From Eucriotettix oculatus (Eukaryota; Arthropoda; Insecta; Orthoptera; Tetrigidae), in contig CM067377.1 of the NCBI GenBank assembly GCA_034510155.1, positions 135,007,041-135,071,040 of the forward strand: DNA of 64,000 nt. Reading direction: 5' to 3'. The stretch's first letter is position 1. Every line of letters begins with the position of its first letter. The notes under the pieces were generated by a model. It saw only the letters and a program-made list of their open reading frames with translations, ran no database searches and was not told where the DNA came from. Position numbers and translations under genes: made by a program. Of this stretch, positions 24,365 through 35,414 are shown one piece after another.

Positions 24365-24978
24365 GTGAAACGGAAGAGAACACGAATCTCGGCATTCTAA
24401 CCCCGTACAATATACATATAATAATTTTTTTTAGGACACAACGTTTCGATGGCTTCCTCTGCTATCTTTATCTGGTTGGTTTCCGCTTAGCTAATATTAC
24501 CTTACAAAACTCTCGAAGGTATAAAATACAACATCACTCACGTTAAAATACAATTTTAATTATAAATAAATAAAAATACGGGGTGAAATGAGCCGACAAA
24601 TAAATTTAATTAGTATAATATTAATATAAATACAACGTTTCATCCAACTTTATGGAATTTTTAAGGTAATTGTGAAACGGAAGAGAACACGAATCTCGGC
24701 ATTCTAACCCAGTACAATATACATATAATAAATTTTTTTAGGACACAACGTTTCGATGGCTTCCTCTGCTATCTTTATCTGGTTGGTTTCCGCTTAGCTA
24801 ATATTACCTTACAAAACTCTCAAAGGTATAAAATACAACATCACTCACGTTAAAATACAATTTTAATTATAAATAAATAAAAATACGGGGCGAAATGAGC
24901 CGGCAAATAAAGTTAATTAGCATAATATTAATATGAATACAACGTTTCATCCAACTTTATGGAATTTTTAAGGTAAAT
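24365..24978. repeat. Recent tandem duplication, 2 x 307 bp
   Basis: The segment starting GTGAAACGGAAGAGAACACG at 24365 is repeated from 24672 with a constant offset of 307 bases through GGAATTTTTAAGGTAA. Only a handful of substitutions separate the copies. On the minus strand each unit contains a foldable GATAGCAGAGGAAGCCATC followed by GAAACGTTGTG, resembling Penelope-like element termini. The near identity implies a recent event, or an assembly artefact. Confidence 0.9.
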
Positions 24979-25329
24979 TTTTTAAATTGATGAAAACCAT
25001 TTACATTTTGAGAATTTGGTGTCGCGGACACTCTCCCGCGACGCTTACGACCGAAAATGCAAATGTAAATAGCTCATCCACTTAATAATCTACCTGAAGA
25101 AGCCCATAAGGGGTGGAAGAAGCGTTGTATTAATATTAATTAAATACTAATTAAATTTATTTGCTTACTTTTTTGGCCGTGTTTTTATTTATTCTTTATG
25201 AGGTATAATTTTAATTAATTTCTGTAAGCGCAAATAATCGTAACAGAAGTAACAGAAATCCATCTGTTGACGATTTCGCCGGGAAATGATTCGCTCTGTT
25301 ATGTAGTGCTAGTAGGTTGCTGTAGACGA

Positions 25330-25476
25330 GTACCTGAGGGAAGTGAGAAGTTGTCCACGGCCATGCTGCTCGTAAGCGCGGGCGCTGGCGCTGACGCGGA
25401 CGCTGACTGCTGAAATGTCGCACAGCTTCCTCCTTCAGAGGAAATCACAGTGACCACTGGCAACACTGCTGCAGGT
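25330..25476 (+). promoter_or_regulatory. CpG-rich patch with splice-donor-like end (possible 5' exon)
   Basis: The block around GCGCGGGCGCTGGCGCTGAC is strongly CpG-rich against an AT-rich background. It ends with CTGCAG|GTATGT at 25469-25480, a good match to a splice donor. Two very short frames (ATG at 25361 and 25415) end within it. It could be a non-coding first exon and promoter of a gene reaching further right. No TATA box is obvious. Confidence 0.3.
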
Positions 25477-25674
25477 ATGTTTACGCCGGAAACAGATGAC
25501 TCTGCGTCATCACTCTATTCAGCAACGGCTTCGCCTCATTCCAACTTATCACGCTGCCACACAAGGAATGAGATGAACGGAACGGATGTGTGTCCAGCCC
25601 ATGATAATTCTCAGAATAATTCATCAGCGGAACTAACGGAAACACTTGTCACTTTAATAAATAAAATACAATGA
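25477..25674 (+). CDS. Candidate 65-aa ORF, unrecognised
   Basis: An ATG frame starting MFTPETDDSASSLYSATAS and ending VTLINKIQ is hydrophilic and rich in Ser, Thr and Asn, with no signal peptide, membrane segment or known motif. It begins inside the donor-like GTATGT, so a gene using that donor would not translate it this way. It stops just before a Helitron at 25705. Chance is the simplest alternative. Confidence 0.2.
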   Translation: MFTPETDDSASSLYSATASPHSNLSRCHTRNEMNGTDVCPAHDNSQNNSSAELTETLVTLINKIQ

Positions 25675-25704
25675 ACAGGTCAAAAGACAGAAGTAGCAAT
25701 TTAA

Positions 25705-26178
25705 TCTATACCAATAAATAAAATTCAAGTGTCTGTCTGGAAATTAGTCTCGAATAGAATCCGAAACGGCTCAACGGATTTCAAAAATAAATTGTGGGAT
25801 TCGAAAAAGAATTTTAACTAAAATTATCATGTATGTTTCATTTCTATATATTGCAGGGCACGGAAGATATTAATATTCATAAATCCCCTGAATAGCCGCG
25901 CCTGATAAGGCTTTCTTTTAGTCGTTCCTATACTATTCATCCGATTGCCGTGAAATTTTGTAGCGTTTATCATCTCAGAGAAGTTTTTCGTCGATTTGAA
26001 AAATTTTCCCCTTTCAGGCCAAAAAAGATCCTACACTAAAGATATATAGAACTTGCAACAGGTTCCTGCTTCAGTGTCTGTAATTTCCGCATATTAATCT
26101 ACAAACGTATAGTAATTTTGACCAAATTTTGTAGAGCCGCTTCTTGCTACCCAGAAGGCAAGGAAGGACTACAGTAGT
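25705..26178 (+). mobile_element. Short non-autonomous Helitron, both ends visible
   Basis: The element starts TCTATACCAATAAATAAA right after an A. It carries the shared words CCGAAACGGCTCAACGGATT and GTCGTTCCTATACTATTCAT. It appears to end at CTACAGTAG before a T, preceded by a degenerate version of the terminal hairpin (ACCCAGAAGGCAAGG). Insertion between A and T is the Helitron rule. The 5' end is more certain than the 3' end. No protein is encoded. Confidence 0.55.
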
Positions 26179-26544
26179 AAGACTACTACCAACCCTGAGG
26201 GGCGGGGGTGGAGAGTACGGAAATTAAAAACGTAAATAAACGGCAGATATATGCATATGAATATTTTTAGCAGTTAGTGAGATTGATAATGTCTCTCTCG
26301 GTATTGTACATCTTTTCAGACTTGTCTAAGGTACTGTGCTTATTTAAGGTACCTGTAGATTTCTTAATTTGATTAAATTACTGAGTAATCGCGGTGGATA
26401 TGATGAAATTCAGATCTCATTAAATAGTGGCCGTGTAAATTTTCAATAATGAGACCCTCTCCCTGATGGTTTCATCACGTGTGTACAAAGAGGTTAATAT
26501 CGAATTAGATGCTGTAGCGGGTTAATATAAATATGGTGAATATA

Positions 26545-26650
26545 TTATTTACTGCCAATCCGGGAGGATGGGGGTTCGAACTCTACTTACTGTGCTGTCA
26601 TAAGCGCTAGCTTGACAGCATGAGAGAGAGGGAGGGAGAAAGAGAGAAGG
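26545..26650 (+). repeat. tRNA-like B box followed by GA-rich tract
   Basis: GGATGGGGGTTCGAACTCTA contains an exact GGTTCGAACTC B-box-like core. A purine tract with GAGAGAGAGGGAGGGAG begins at about 26621. This may be a truncated SINE with a simple-sequence tail. Confidence 0.35.
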
Positions 26651-26942
26651 CGGGAATACCCACTCCATCTATTGTTGCAGCAGGAGTGTTGATTTTAGGT
26701 CATAAAATTGTTGTTGAGACAGATTTGTTACTTCAGATACAGGACGGCAACATGTGTTCGGTTTTAGTTTCCGCTGCACGCATATTTGTAAAAAATGAGA
26801 TAAAACTAATGATTTTAATAATAGATTGTTACACGTAACTTAATTATGCGTCCTAATAGGCTCGCCAATATAATTGTATTCCCGAACATCGTAAAATCCA
26901 AAAGTTTTGTCCCCAACATTATGGACCACTTCACTGATCTTA

Positions 26943-27086
26943 TAATGTGGGATTAAAAATCTTTGACAAACTTTTGCACTGCTACCACAACAATTACGTG
27001 AAGTTCAGTAATTGTAAGCTTTTGCGCGCTGGATGCTGTGGTAGCAGTATAAAAGTTTCTGTTATAAGGTTTTTAATTCCACGTTA
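26943..27086. repeat. Inverted repeat, about 48-bp imperfect arms
   Basis: TAATGTGGGATTAAAAATCT and CTTTTGCACTGCTACCACA on the left pair with TGTGGTAGCAGTATAAAAG and GGTTTTTAATTCCACGTTA on the right. The loop is about 45 bases and contains GTGAAGTTCAGTAATTG. It is followed at 27115 by GAGGCCGAAACGTTGTG, a word shared with Penelope-like termini elsewhere in the window. Confidence 0.7.
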
Positions 27087-28561
27087 TAAACAACTTAAAT
27101 GGGAATAAAGTTGAGGCCGAAACGTTGTGTATTAAATTTCAATTTCTGAGTTTTGGCTAGTGAATTGTATTTTATTTACGTAAATTAAGTCAGATTAAGC
27201 TTCCTATTTTACTTGTACTTTCCACTTTTTTATTATTTCTAAAGACTCTCCTAAATAATAAATATATACCCTATTTTTCTCAAGTAACGATTGTTAAATA
27301 GAGGATGGGATTTCTAAGTTTTCAGAATTTTAGAATTACGTTGATTATATCTGCTTCTATACAAGAAAAAGTATCGTTATATTCGGCTAAACAAGCAAAA
27401 TAAAACGTTATTCTGTCATCGTTTTGTTAGCTATTTGTGTCTTCTCAGGTTTACGTATATAATGATTGAAACCGCGGACACTGAACAAGTTTTCTTCGTC
27501 GACAGACTATGTGAACATCGATATTTTACTACATACTAAACAAACCTAGGAAAGTTAAAAGAAGTAGTGAAACATTGACATGTAATTGAATGTCTATCAT
27601 TGGTGATAAACTATATTTTATTCTATATGATTAAAACACGTGGAAATTCGAGATTTTTGTTATATTTATTTAAACTCGGCAAAGTGTAATCTCGATTAGT
27701 AGTGAATTGTAATGTGTAATGGAGTATCGCGATGTAAAGCTAATAATGTGATTGGTCATCGGTCATTGGTGAATAAGTTACAGGATCTGTCAAACTTGTA
27801 CAAGTCGTTTCCACCGCTCCGTGTAAGTCGCGTCTAAAAATGAGTTACTGTGGGAAAACTATTACAGATATTGCCAAAGCTGAAGTATATTCAGTTAACA
27901 GTCATTATTTTCAGTGTAACTAATTAGGTTCATTTCTATAAAATTAAGAATTTCAATATACGTAGACCAGTTGATCTCGACGGCAGGAATATTTGCGGAA
28001 AGGTGTGGTGAAGAATAGTGAAGTGGTTACGGTCAAAAGCAGTGTAAAGTGTCAATTGAATAAGACGTTTTAAATGTGTCCAAAAGCCCGGTCCAGAATG
28101 ATATTCCTCATATATTAGCCATTGCCAAATACTATTCCTACGGTAAAGCCTTGCTCATTTAAATAATGAATGAAATATTACAACTATTCGTGGTGTCATG
28201 TGAAGATCAATTAGTAAATTAATGATGAGTAAATATTAATGGTATAATTGTGGTGTCAAAATTAGTTAAAATAATTAAAGTACCTTATAAGCAAGTACCC
28301 TATTTAAAATATGTCACCTAATATCGTCGCTACGTGTGGACCAAAACCTTTTTTGTCACATAATACCGTCGCAATGTGACATGATAAATTCGTGTCACAT
28401 TACATCCTTACCGCAGAGGTATATGTCAGCCACCAGTTTATAAAAAAAACCAATATATCTTTGCTGATTTATATAATAAATGCAAATTTATCATTCTTGA
28501 AAATTTGTAACGATTAATAATTAGATAATAAGTGTATACATTGAAAATCTATCTCATGTAC
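27087..28561. other. AT-rich non-coding; short internal duplication near 28310
   Basis: A word of about 25 bases (GTCACCTAATATCGTCGCTA, then GTCACATAATACCGTCGCAA) occurs twice about 47 bases apart at 28313 and 28358. No gene is recognised. Confidence 0.45.
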
Positions 28562-28652
28562 TGCATAAACAGTTCTCGGGTTTCCTCTCGGCTCAATGGA
28601 GAATTCAAACACGATGTTTGAATTCTCCATTGACCCGAGAACTGTTTATGCA
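28562..28652. repeat. Near-perfect two-tier hairpin
   Basis: The outer stem TGCATAAACAGTTCTCGGG (28562-28580) pairs exactly with 28634-28652. The inner stem TCAATGGAGAATTCAAACA (28593-28611) pairs exactly with 28615-28633 around a 3-base CGA loop. A 12-base bulge (28581-28592) is unpaired on the left side only, so 38 base pairs form without mismatch. The sequence just downstream (ACACCGGGGAAGCCCTCGTT) is related to that at 22270. Confidence 0.95.
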
Positions 28653-29489
28653 TCCCCTACACCGGGGAAGCCCTCGTTCTCTAATATTAATTAGTAATGC
28701 ATTAATAGGTGAATGACTGAATGTTGACAAACGCTCAGATCAATTTCAAAATTAGTAAATATTTTATTAATAAGTTCTTTATTAAAAATTGAATTTTAAT
28801 AAAAACATTGCGTAACACAGTTTAGAAATCGTTTTTTTGTCCCATGGCCGGTAATGAAAATAACGAAAAACCTTAAGCTGACGCCTGAGCGTATTTCATT
28901 AGAGGCCAACATTCTGTCCTCTTTAAATTTTTACAAAAAATAATAGACTTTATTCCATACTCCATACTGAAATTAAATTTTTTACAGGTTTTTATATTGA
29001 GTCGGTATTCTTATTACCTCTATAAAATTCAAAGGGATGAGTGCCACATTATTTTATGACGCCATAGAAAGATATTCTTCTCTATAAAGCGTTTTTATTT
29101 TCACGGACTCAGTAAAGTACATGAAAAAGTTCAATAATTATTGGTTTCATTTATCTGATAAATAAATACCAAACAACTCAATAAACACTAATAAAAAGTA
29201 AAAATAGCAATAAATAAGATAACGATATAACAAATATTAACTAAACTTTACTTAGGCAATAAATGACATGACACAGTTAGTGTAAATTTTTAATCTTTTT
29301 GAAAAAATGTTTAAAAAGTTCGCTTTAAAGCTTTTAATTATGCAAAATTTAATGAATTTTTTGTAAAACTTAATGACATAATTCAAAACGAGAAACTACA
29401 TACAGTGATATGTAAAATTAATTGTAGTAAACGTAATTACAGATATATAGTTACGGAAACTAAGGGCACACTTAAAGCTATAATTTTTT
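28653..29489. other. AT-rich non-coding stretch
   Basis: No gene, repeat match or structure was recognised. Confidence 0.5.
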
Positions 29490-30716
29490 AGGGTGACAGG
29501 CTATATAAGGGTGACCCACTTAATAGCAACGCCCCTTTAAGTCTCTGAAATTTGTTCTATCTTCTAATTATATTACTCAGAAGTTTGTTTTACACCGTCG
29601 CATCCGCTGCCTGTTAGGGGATGAACACCAATTTATACGCATTCTCAATGTCAGCATCAAACTCAAGGACTCGCATAGCCCCGGTTTCGATACCAAACGT
29701 GACTGTTTTCTTTTTGTTTCCATCCCATCCTCTTCGACGCTAAATGGGGTTGAATTTATACGCAAACAAATTCAGCAAGTCCGATATCATATTAATTGAC
29801 CTATAAAAATATTTATTAGAAGGAAATAATCGCTTTTATGGCTATTTAGAAATTTCCGCTCCCACCACTTCCGCCCCTAGTTATGGTAGCTCTGTCTTAC
29901 CCCAAGAGTGTTTATTTACGGGTCGCTAAGAACAAGCGTTCAACATTTAGTTGAAATTAAAAATAGTATGCGGAAGTTTGTTTTACGCCCTTCCATCTCC
30001 TTTTAGGAGAATAAAATATAACTAAAATCGCATTTAATGTCATAAGCTCACATTACAACGGTTTAGAACCCGATTGTTTTTTTGGTAATTTTTATGCAAT
30101 GCCCCTCCACTCCCCTTCTATTGTGGATGGGGTTGAAATAATACGCTAACAGTATCGGAGAACACACTATCAAATTAATCGACCCAGAAATGTCTTTATG
30201 AAAAGGACGCACTGCCCGTTTTTGCATATTTAAAAATTTCCGCAGCGTCCACCCTCGCGGCTACGGGTCTTCGGCAAATTTTACTCCAACAACGCTGATT
30301 TCAGAGTCGCAAAGAACACGTGTACGAAATTTTCTTGAAATTGGCCTACTCGTTGCATGCGGAACATACAAACACACATGGGGATGGAAATGAGTCATAT
30401 GAAAATAACGAGGAAACTATCGAGTTTGGTGTCGAAACCGGCGTGATGCGAGCCTCTGTGTTACATTACGACACATAATATGCTGTTTAAGAAAAAATCA
30501 TCCCTTAAGTGGGTGAAAATTTTTATTCTCTTAGATTACAGAAAATCTTTTTAGTCCTGCTATTGTACCGTGAGTAATTTTGACTTTCGAGATACTGGGA
30601 ATACATTTGAGGTTCATATTGTGACGTTTTCGATTCCGGCTTAATCATGAGTTGACCAAAAATGACACAATGTACCGGGATAATAAATACCAGGAAACGC
30701 CGGGTCCCCAGCCAGT
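29490..30716 (+). mobile_element. Helitron-like element with internal tandem repeats, 3' end present
   Basis: The right end reads ACCAGGAAACGCCGGGTCCCCAGCCAG before T. This is a 6-bp stem-loop with one mismatch about 10 bases from a CCAG end, as in Helitrons. The preceding block TTGTGACGTTTTCGATTCCG and TGGTGTCGAAACCGG is shared with 46425-46660 and partly with 31590-31740. The 5' end was not found. A satellite-like fragment (AGGCTATATAAGGGTGA) lies at 29494-29545. Boundaries on the left are approximate. Confidence 0.5.
29577..30365 (+). repeat. Diverged tandem repeat, two units of about 395 bp
   Basis: Each unit starts with GAAGTTTGTTTTAC and passes through TGGGGTTGAA...ATACGC, AAATTTCCGC, ACGGGTC, and ends with GTATGCGG or GTTGCATGCGG. 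The units begin at about 29578 and 29972. Divergence is substantial. They lie inside the Helitron-like element. Confidence 0.65.
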
Positions 30717-31178
30717 TGCGGTTGAACTGTTAGAAGCGAGGAAAAGTGCATTTATTTTCTCGGCTGCTTATTGGCACGTTTGTATTGCGTAATAGCTTCC
30801 AAAAAATTGTATTATTGTAAACTTTTTAAATTTTGTGATCAAACTATTAATTTATGTAATGTCTCCGTATGGTGTGAACTTGAAGAAGCTGTTATTTTAA
30901 AATGATTTATTAAGAATAAAGTATTTGTTATTGGTCGTAATCTGCATGCTGTTTTATTAGAATTCCCAAGTTTTACACGTACACACTGCAAGTGACATAT
31001 TTACGGCCAATTCCGTTCCATGTTTGAATATTTGAGCATTTTTCGGAGTGCCGTGCAGGGGCGACGAGGTACACGCAACGACCAGGTGCTGGAGGGATTT
31101 CCCGCCTGGCAAAGAGCCAACAGCTGTGTTTACGTCGTCCAGGAGAGATTCTAGTCTGTGAATAGCGCCGCTAGCGAT

Positions 31179-31451
31179 ATGGCTGGCCTATCTGCTATAT
31201 ACGACGAGCCGTGTTATGAGGCCGTTGTGCTGGACTCAACAACGCCAGACACGGATTTATCCATCCTCGTACATAAACCATCATCCAACTACGATGAAAA
31301 CGCTTCTCAAATAGAGGGGGAAAAAACTTGTTTTCGGCTTGCGAAGCATTGCGCTGCACCCACTTACCCTTTACGCGGAAAACATTTTTTTTTCTCTATC
31401 CATGCTTTTATCAACTTTGAGGTACTACTGAATGTTGAAATTTATACTTAA
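31179..31451 (+). CDS. Candidate ORF downstream of a GC-rich leader, unrecognised
   Basis: An ATG frame starts MAGLSAIYDEPCYEAVVLDS and continues through TPDTDLSILVHKPSSNYDEN, acidic and hydrophilic for about 50 residues. It then degrades into a Phe-rich tail after about 31375, where the DNA becomes AT-rich. The preceding 150 bases (31020-31170) are CpG-rich. This could be a first coding exon whose donor I cannot place, or part of a transposon. An in-frame stop lies at 31152. I do not recognise the peptide. Confidence 0.25.
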   Translation: MAGLSAIYDEPCYEAVVLDSTTPDTDLSILVHKPSSNYDENASQIEGEKTCFRLAKHCAAPTYPLRGKHFFFSIHAFINFEVLLNVEIYT

Positions 31452-31559
31452 ATTTCATTTTATAGAGATCTTTCAAATGTGTAATCAAAAGTAAGAAAAA
31501 TGGATTCGATGTTGACCAAATTAATACACTGCATCAAGATAATTTCCAAAAACACACTG

Positions 31560-31745
31560 ATATTTTCAGTTTTTATTTTGTTAAGAGTACTGAAAATACT
31601 TTTAGCTCAGCTACTGTACCGAGAGTATTTTTGACTTTCTCGAGATATATTTGAGGTTCATATTGAATGAAAACGCTATCGTTAATTATAGAAATGAAGG
31701 TACCGAAATTTATAGGTACTGTAATGATGTTTTGACATTGATATA
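31560..31745 (+). repeat. Helitron-family fragment
   Basis: The words CTACTGTACCGAGAGTATTTTTGAC and GATATATTTGAGGTTCATATTG (partly quoted) match the 30540-30630 and 46565-46640 segments. This is a short dispersed piece of that family without ends. Confidence 0.6.
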
Positions 31746-32344
31746 AATGTGTGCCGCACTCGAGAAATAAACACTTTTGTATATTTTCTAAGCAAAAAAT
31801 TTATTGTTACTTAAATAAAACGTTAATTAAATTTACAAATTATTTCTCGCTAAACAGATCAAATAGTTGGATGATCTAAGCTACATTATTTGTGTGTGCG
31901 TGTATACCGGGGTAATATAAATAAGTACTTAGCAACGCTGGCATCCAGAAAGGAAAGTAATATATTTTTCTCTCTTTTTTTAAAAAATTATTGAGTTAGT
32001 CTAGCAATTGTTGTTTTTACTCTACAGACACGATAAAGAATATGGTGTTATAAAGGCCAAAAGACGAAAAAGAATAGTGACTGTATAAATTTGTAATTGT
32101 GTGTTGGGCAGCGATTTGATTTGTAGGTTACAATTTTCTGAACACAATGTAGTTTATTTGTAAATGACAAGACAATACAGCCCTGAACAATTAAGAAAAT
32201 AAAACTCAGACCACAGTACATATTGCAATAAATATGCCCTCAATTTATTAACCGAAAAAAAGAAAAATTAGTTTGTGAACCAGCAAAACTACAAAACATA
32301 AGAGAACGCGACAGCGAATTATAAATCCTTTCTTACATGGTCAA
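31746..32344. other. AT-rich non-coding stretch
   Basis: Nothing recognised apart from homopolymer-rich AT sequence. Confidence 0.5.
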
Positions 32345-33110
32345 GGAAGCAATGCTATTCAGCTAACCATATTGGTCGTTTTTCCCCTATTCTGTTTAGA
32401 ACATCCTCGTTTGTGATTCTATCCACCCATCTGATTTTCAGCATTCGCCTATAGCACCACATTTCAAAGGCTTCTATTCTTTTCCTTTCCCCAACTCCTA
32501 TCGTCCACGTTTCGCATCCATATAACGCCACGCTACATACAAACATTTTTAGCAACGAATTCACACTTATATTACCCGTAGGTAAATTCCTCTTTATTCG
32601 CGAAAGCCTTCCCTGACTGTGCTATTCCACCCTTTATGTCTATTATACTTCTACCATCCGGAGTTATTACGATTCCCAAGTAGCAGAATTCCTTAACTTC
32701 TATCAAAATATCTCTTCCCAATTTAACACTCTTTCGTATTCCATTGTTTCCCATACTAAATTCCATTACATTGGTTTTCGCTCTACTAATCCTCATACTG
32801 AACTTTTTCTCCATTACCACGTTCATGTCATTTATTACGGTTTCCAAGTCTTCTTTTGACTCCCTTACTATGATACCGTCGGCAAATCATAGGGTTTTTA
32901 TTTCGTCTCCTTGCAGCATGATTCGTTTTCAATATTCTGTTCTAACTTCCTTTATCGCTTGTTATATATATAAGTTAAACAGCATGGACGACAGACTGCA
33001 TCCTTATCTAACTCCTTTCTTGATTTCTGCTTTCTTTTCTTGATCTTCAATTTAATTACTGCTCTGTCTGCTGTCTTTTATTCCTGTGCCCTTCTTAAAA
33101 TAAGTACCAA
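32345..33110 (-). pseudogene. LINE reverse transcriptase remnant (family 1, copy 1)
   Basis: Minus-strand frames show the C-terminal half of a non-LTR retrotransposon ORF2. In order they read GCSLSSMLFNLYI (conserved RT block), then FADG in place of the catalytic FADD (about 32885), and VKEFCYLGIVITPDGRS. The linker after RT reads SVALYGCETWTIG, followed by EAFEMWCYRRMLKIRWVDRI. This wording is typical of an RTE-like LINE common in insects; the clade is my judgement. At least one stop and a frame break at about 32570 separate the two longest open parts. The changed FADD would by itself abolish polymerase activity. Confidence 0.85.
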
Positions 33111-34251
33111 AGAAAAAAAAACATTACAGTTACAAATATGTGTCAACTTGGTTTTAATATTTTTTACTTTTTAAAACGAGACATTCTTATGTTTAGATGG
33201 AACTAGAAATTGAACATATTACGAGCTGCAAAATATTGTTAACATTATCGCTGTTGAGGTATTATTAATATCTTACGTTATTATCCTCGTAAAAATTATT
33301 GCTAGGGGTGATGTAGATGATAACTTAAAAAACTCACGAGACGCCACTGGGCAGGACTGTTTTTGGATACTTGAAGAAGTACATCCTCTGAGATAAAAAG
33401 TGAATTAAAATAATCTGTAAACATGCATTTCTCTGGTTGCTCTTCAGAAAGGAACTTGTTTATTAGTTGTAAACCAGCTGGGTAAGACGAAGGCCAGTGG
33501 TCATGGAACTTTCTGTCTTCAGTGAAGCCACATACCTGCAAACTTACGACTATAATCCGACAAGGATATTACTCAATACTCGGCTCACATCGCTGAAATC
33601 GGTCCCCCCAGTTTTGAAGAAAGGTTTTTCTCTCCGAGCATCAAATTATATATTGATCCTGTTAGATTTCTTGTTGCGGAGTCTTGGGCATGGCGTGGCT
33701 GAGTGTATCGCACGCCTGTGACAGACGCGACAGATTTACGACGCGAATCATGGAAGCGATGGCACAGCGGGCTCAAAAAAGGGCAAAACCCACCTTCGCC
33801 TAGACGTAACAAATGCGCCAGAAGGAAGGCAAACATTTTCGAGTCTCCGCGGGGAAATCACTATAACTTACATGCGTTACTATCTGTAACAATTCATCTT
33901 ATAATTCAAGCAGCAGTAATATTTTACAAGGCTTCCTGATACCGTTAGCATGTTCCTCAAAATACTACTTACTTTCCTAATTTTAAAACAAAAATTAAGA
34001 ATATATTCCCATTACTTGTTTTATTAATATGGATTCTTCGCTTTTCCGAATATTTATTTTAAATTTCGTAACACTATAATTTTGTGTTAGAGTAATTTTT
34101 ATCGGTTAATAAAATGTCATGAAATTTTTATTACAGAATCTTTTAAAGACATTATTTTCTTAATAATTGTATCTAAATTGTCATTCTAATTTATTGTATA
34201 GACATAAGTGACTGATTGACGTAGTAATAAAAATTAGTCGTATATATAAAA
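33111..34251. other. Mixed non-coding stretch, GC-richer at 33590-33860
   Basis: Frames on both strands at 33300-33940 are unrecognised. The GC-richer part includes GGGCATGGCGTGGCTGAGTG but no cloverleaf. Nothing else was identified. Confidence 0.4.
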
Positions 34252-34453
34252 TAAACCAAAAACAGCCTGAATGTAAATGATTATTTATGGGTTAGAAGCA
34301 TTCGATCTTGTCGATCATCTCTTCTACAAAACATCACTTAATAATTGTACATTAAATTAAGTGAGGTTTTGGTGAAGAGATTAATATGATCGAAGAGATC
34401 GAACGCTTATAACCAACAAATAACTATTTAAATTCAGACTGTTGTTGGTTTGT
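34252..34453. repeat. Foldback MITE with about 90-bp terminal inverted repeats
   Basis: The left arm begins TAAACCAAAAACAGCCTGAA and the right arm ends TTCAGACTGTTGTTGGTTT. They pair through GATTATTTATGGGTTAGAAG, CATTCGATCTTGTCGATCAT and CCTCACTTAA-type words with a loop of about 12 bases near 34343-34353. Flanks are TATA-rich (TATATATAAAA left, TATATGTA right), consistent with a TA-type target. No coding capacity. The superfamily is not determined. Confidence 0.85.
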
Positions 34454-35414
34454 ATATGTATCCGAGTAAAAATATTACCAGTCTTGTAAGGTGCTGCTCA
34501 ATCAATATTAGTATAGTTCTTACTACCTAAAACACGGCAGACCCATTTTAGTTTAATACAGAATTTATTTCAAAATCCATAGGCCACATTCCAGACATAT
34601 TCCGAACGATGAAACATACGTATAATTGCAAGCGCTTCAACAATTTCATTAGTTGTAATTGATACATCCTGGAAATACCGAAATGATTTAATATTCGCCA
34701 CTGTCGGAAATACTGATTGAACAAATTATGACGTTTTAGCTAGGTATGTGTTACAATGGTTGCCGTGACAATTAATAATGTGAAATTAATAATTACATTA
34801 TGAGTTCAATTGAAATTTGATTTGAGGCATTTTACATTAAAAGCTTTTTGATATGAAACTTATAGTGGCTGAAATCTTTTCAACATTGAATTAAATACCC
34901 TTCAAAATTTACCTCGTTAGTAGTTTATAAAACTGGAAAAAATATGGGGCTACATAATTAAGAAATAACCACAAATATCAGGGTTAGTAAATTCACAACA
35001 AACTTTTGATTTTATAAAAATGAAAATAATTTGCATTCGAATAAATCTTTTTTGTAGGCTTAACGTGAATTATTCAGGAACTATAAATAATTAGAGTATT
35101 GAAAGAGATAATGCTTTGATATTACATCCGTAATATACATGCTTTGCTATGACATTTTAAAGAAAATTGGCTCAAAATATTACTAACTACAGTTGAAAAA
35201 GCAAGGTGGAAAATGGAAAGACTCTGTTTCACGTTTAATTCATAATGTCAAATGCATCATATCCGCCTTTAAGAATTAATAACCGTAGCCAATAATTTAA
35301 ATGTGGTTTGACTTTCCTCCAAATATTTAATTCAGCCTTAAAACTTTATACCTACATACGTACTGTTTTGTAGAAATACAAACATTTAATTTTGTAGAAT
35401 ATAAGAATCGAAAA
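34454..35414. other. AT-rich non-coding stretch
   Basis: No gene or repeat match recognised. Confidence 0.5.

Noticed and set aside
23998..24546. 182-codon plus-strand open frame, the longest in the window
   Set aside because: It starts at TTG, resembles no known protein, and its 3' part lies inside the 307-bp tandem duplication. Chance in AT-rich DNA is more likely than a gene.
29577..30365. Direct repeats considered as a CRISPR-like array
   Set aside because: Only two long diverged units exist, without short identical repeats or unique spacers, and the sequence is eukaryotic.
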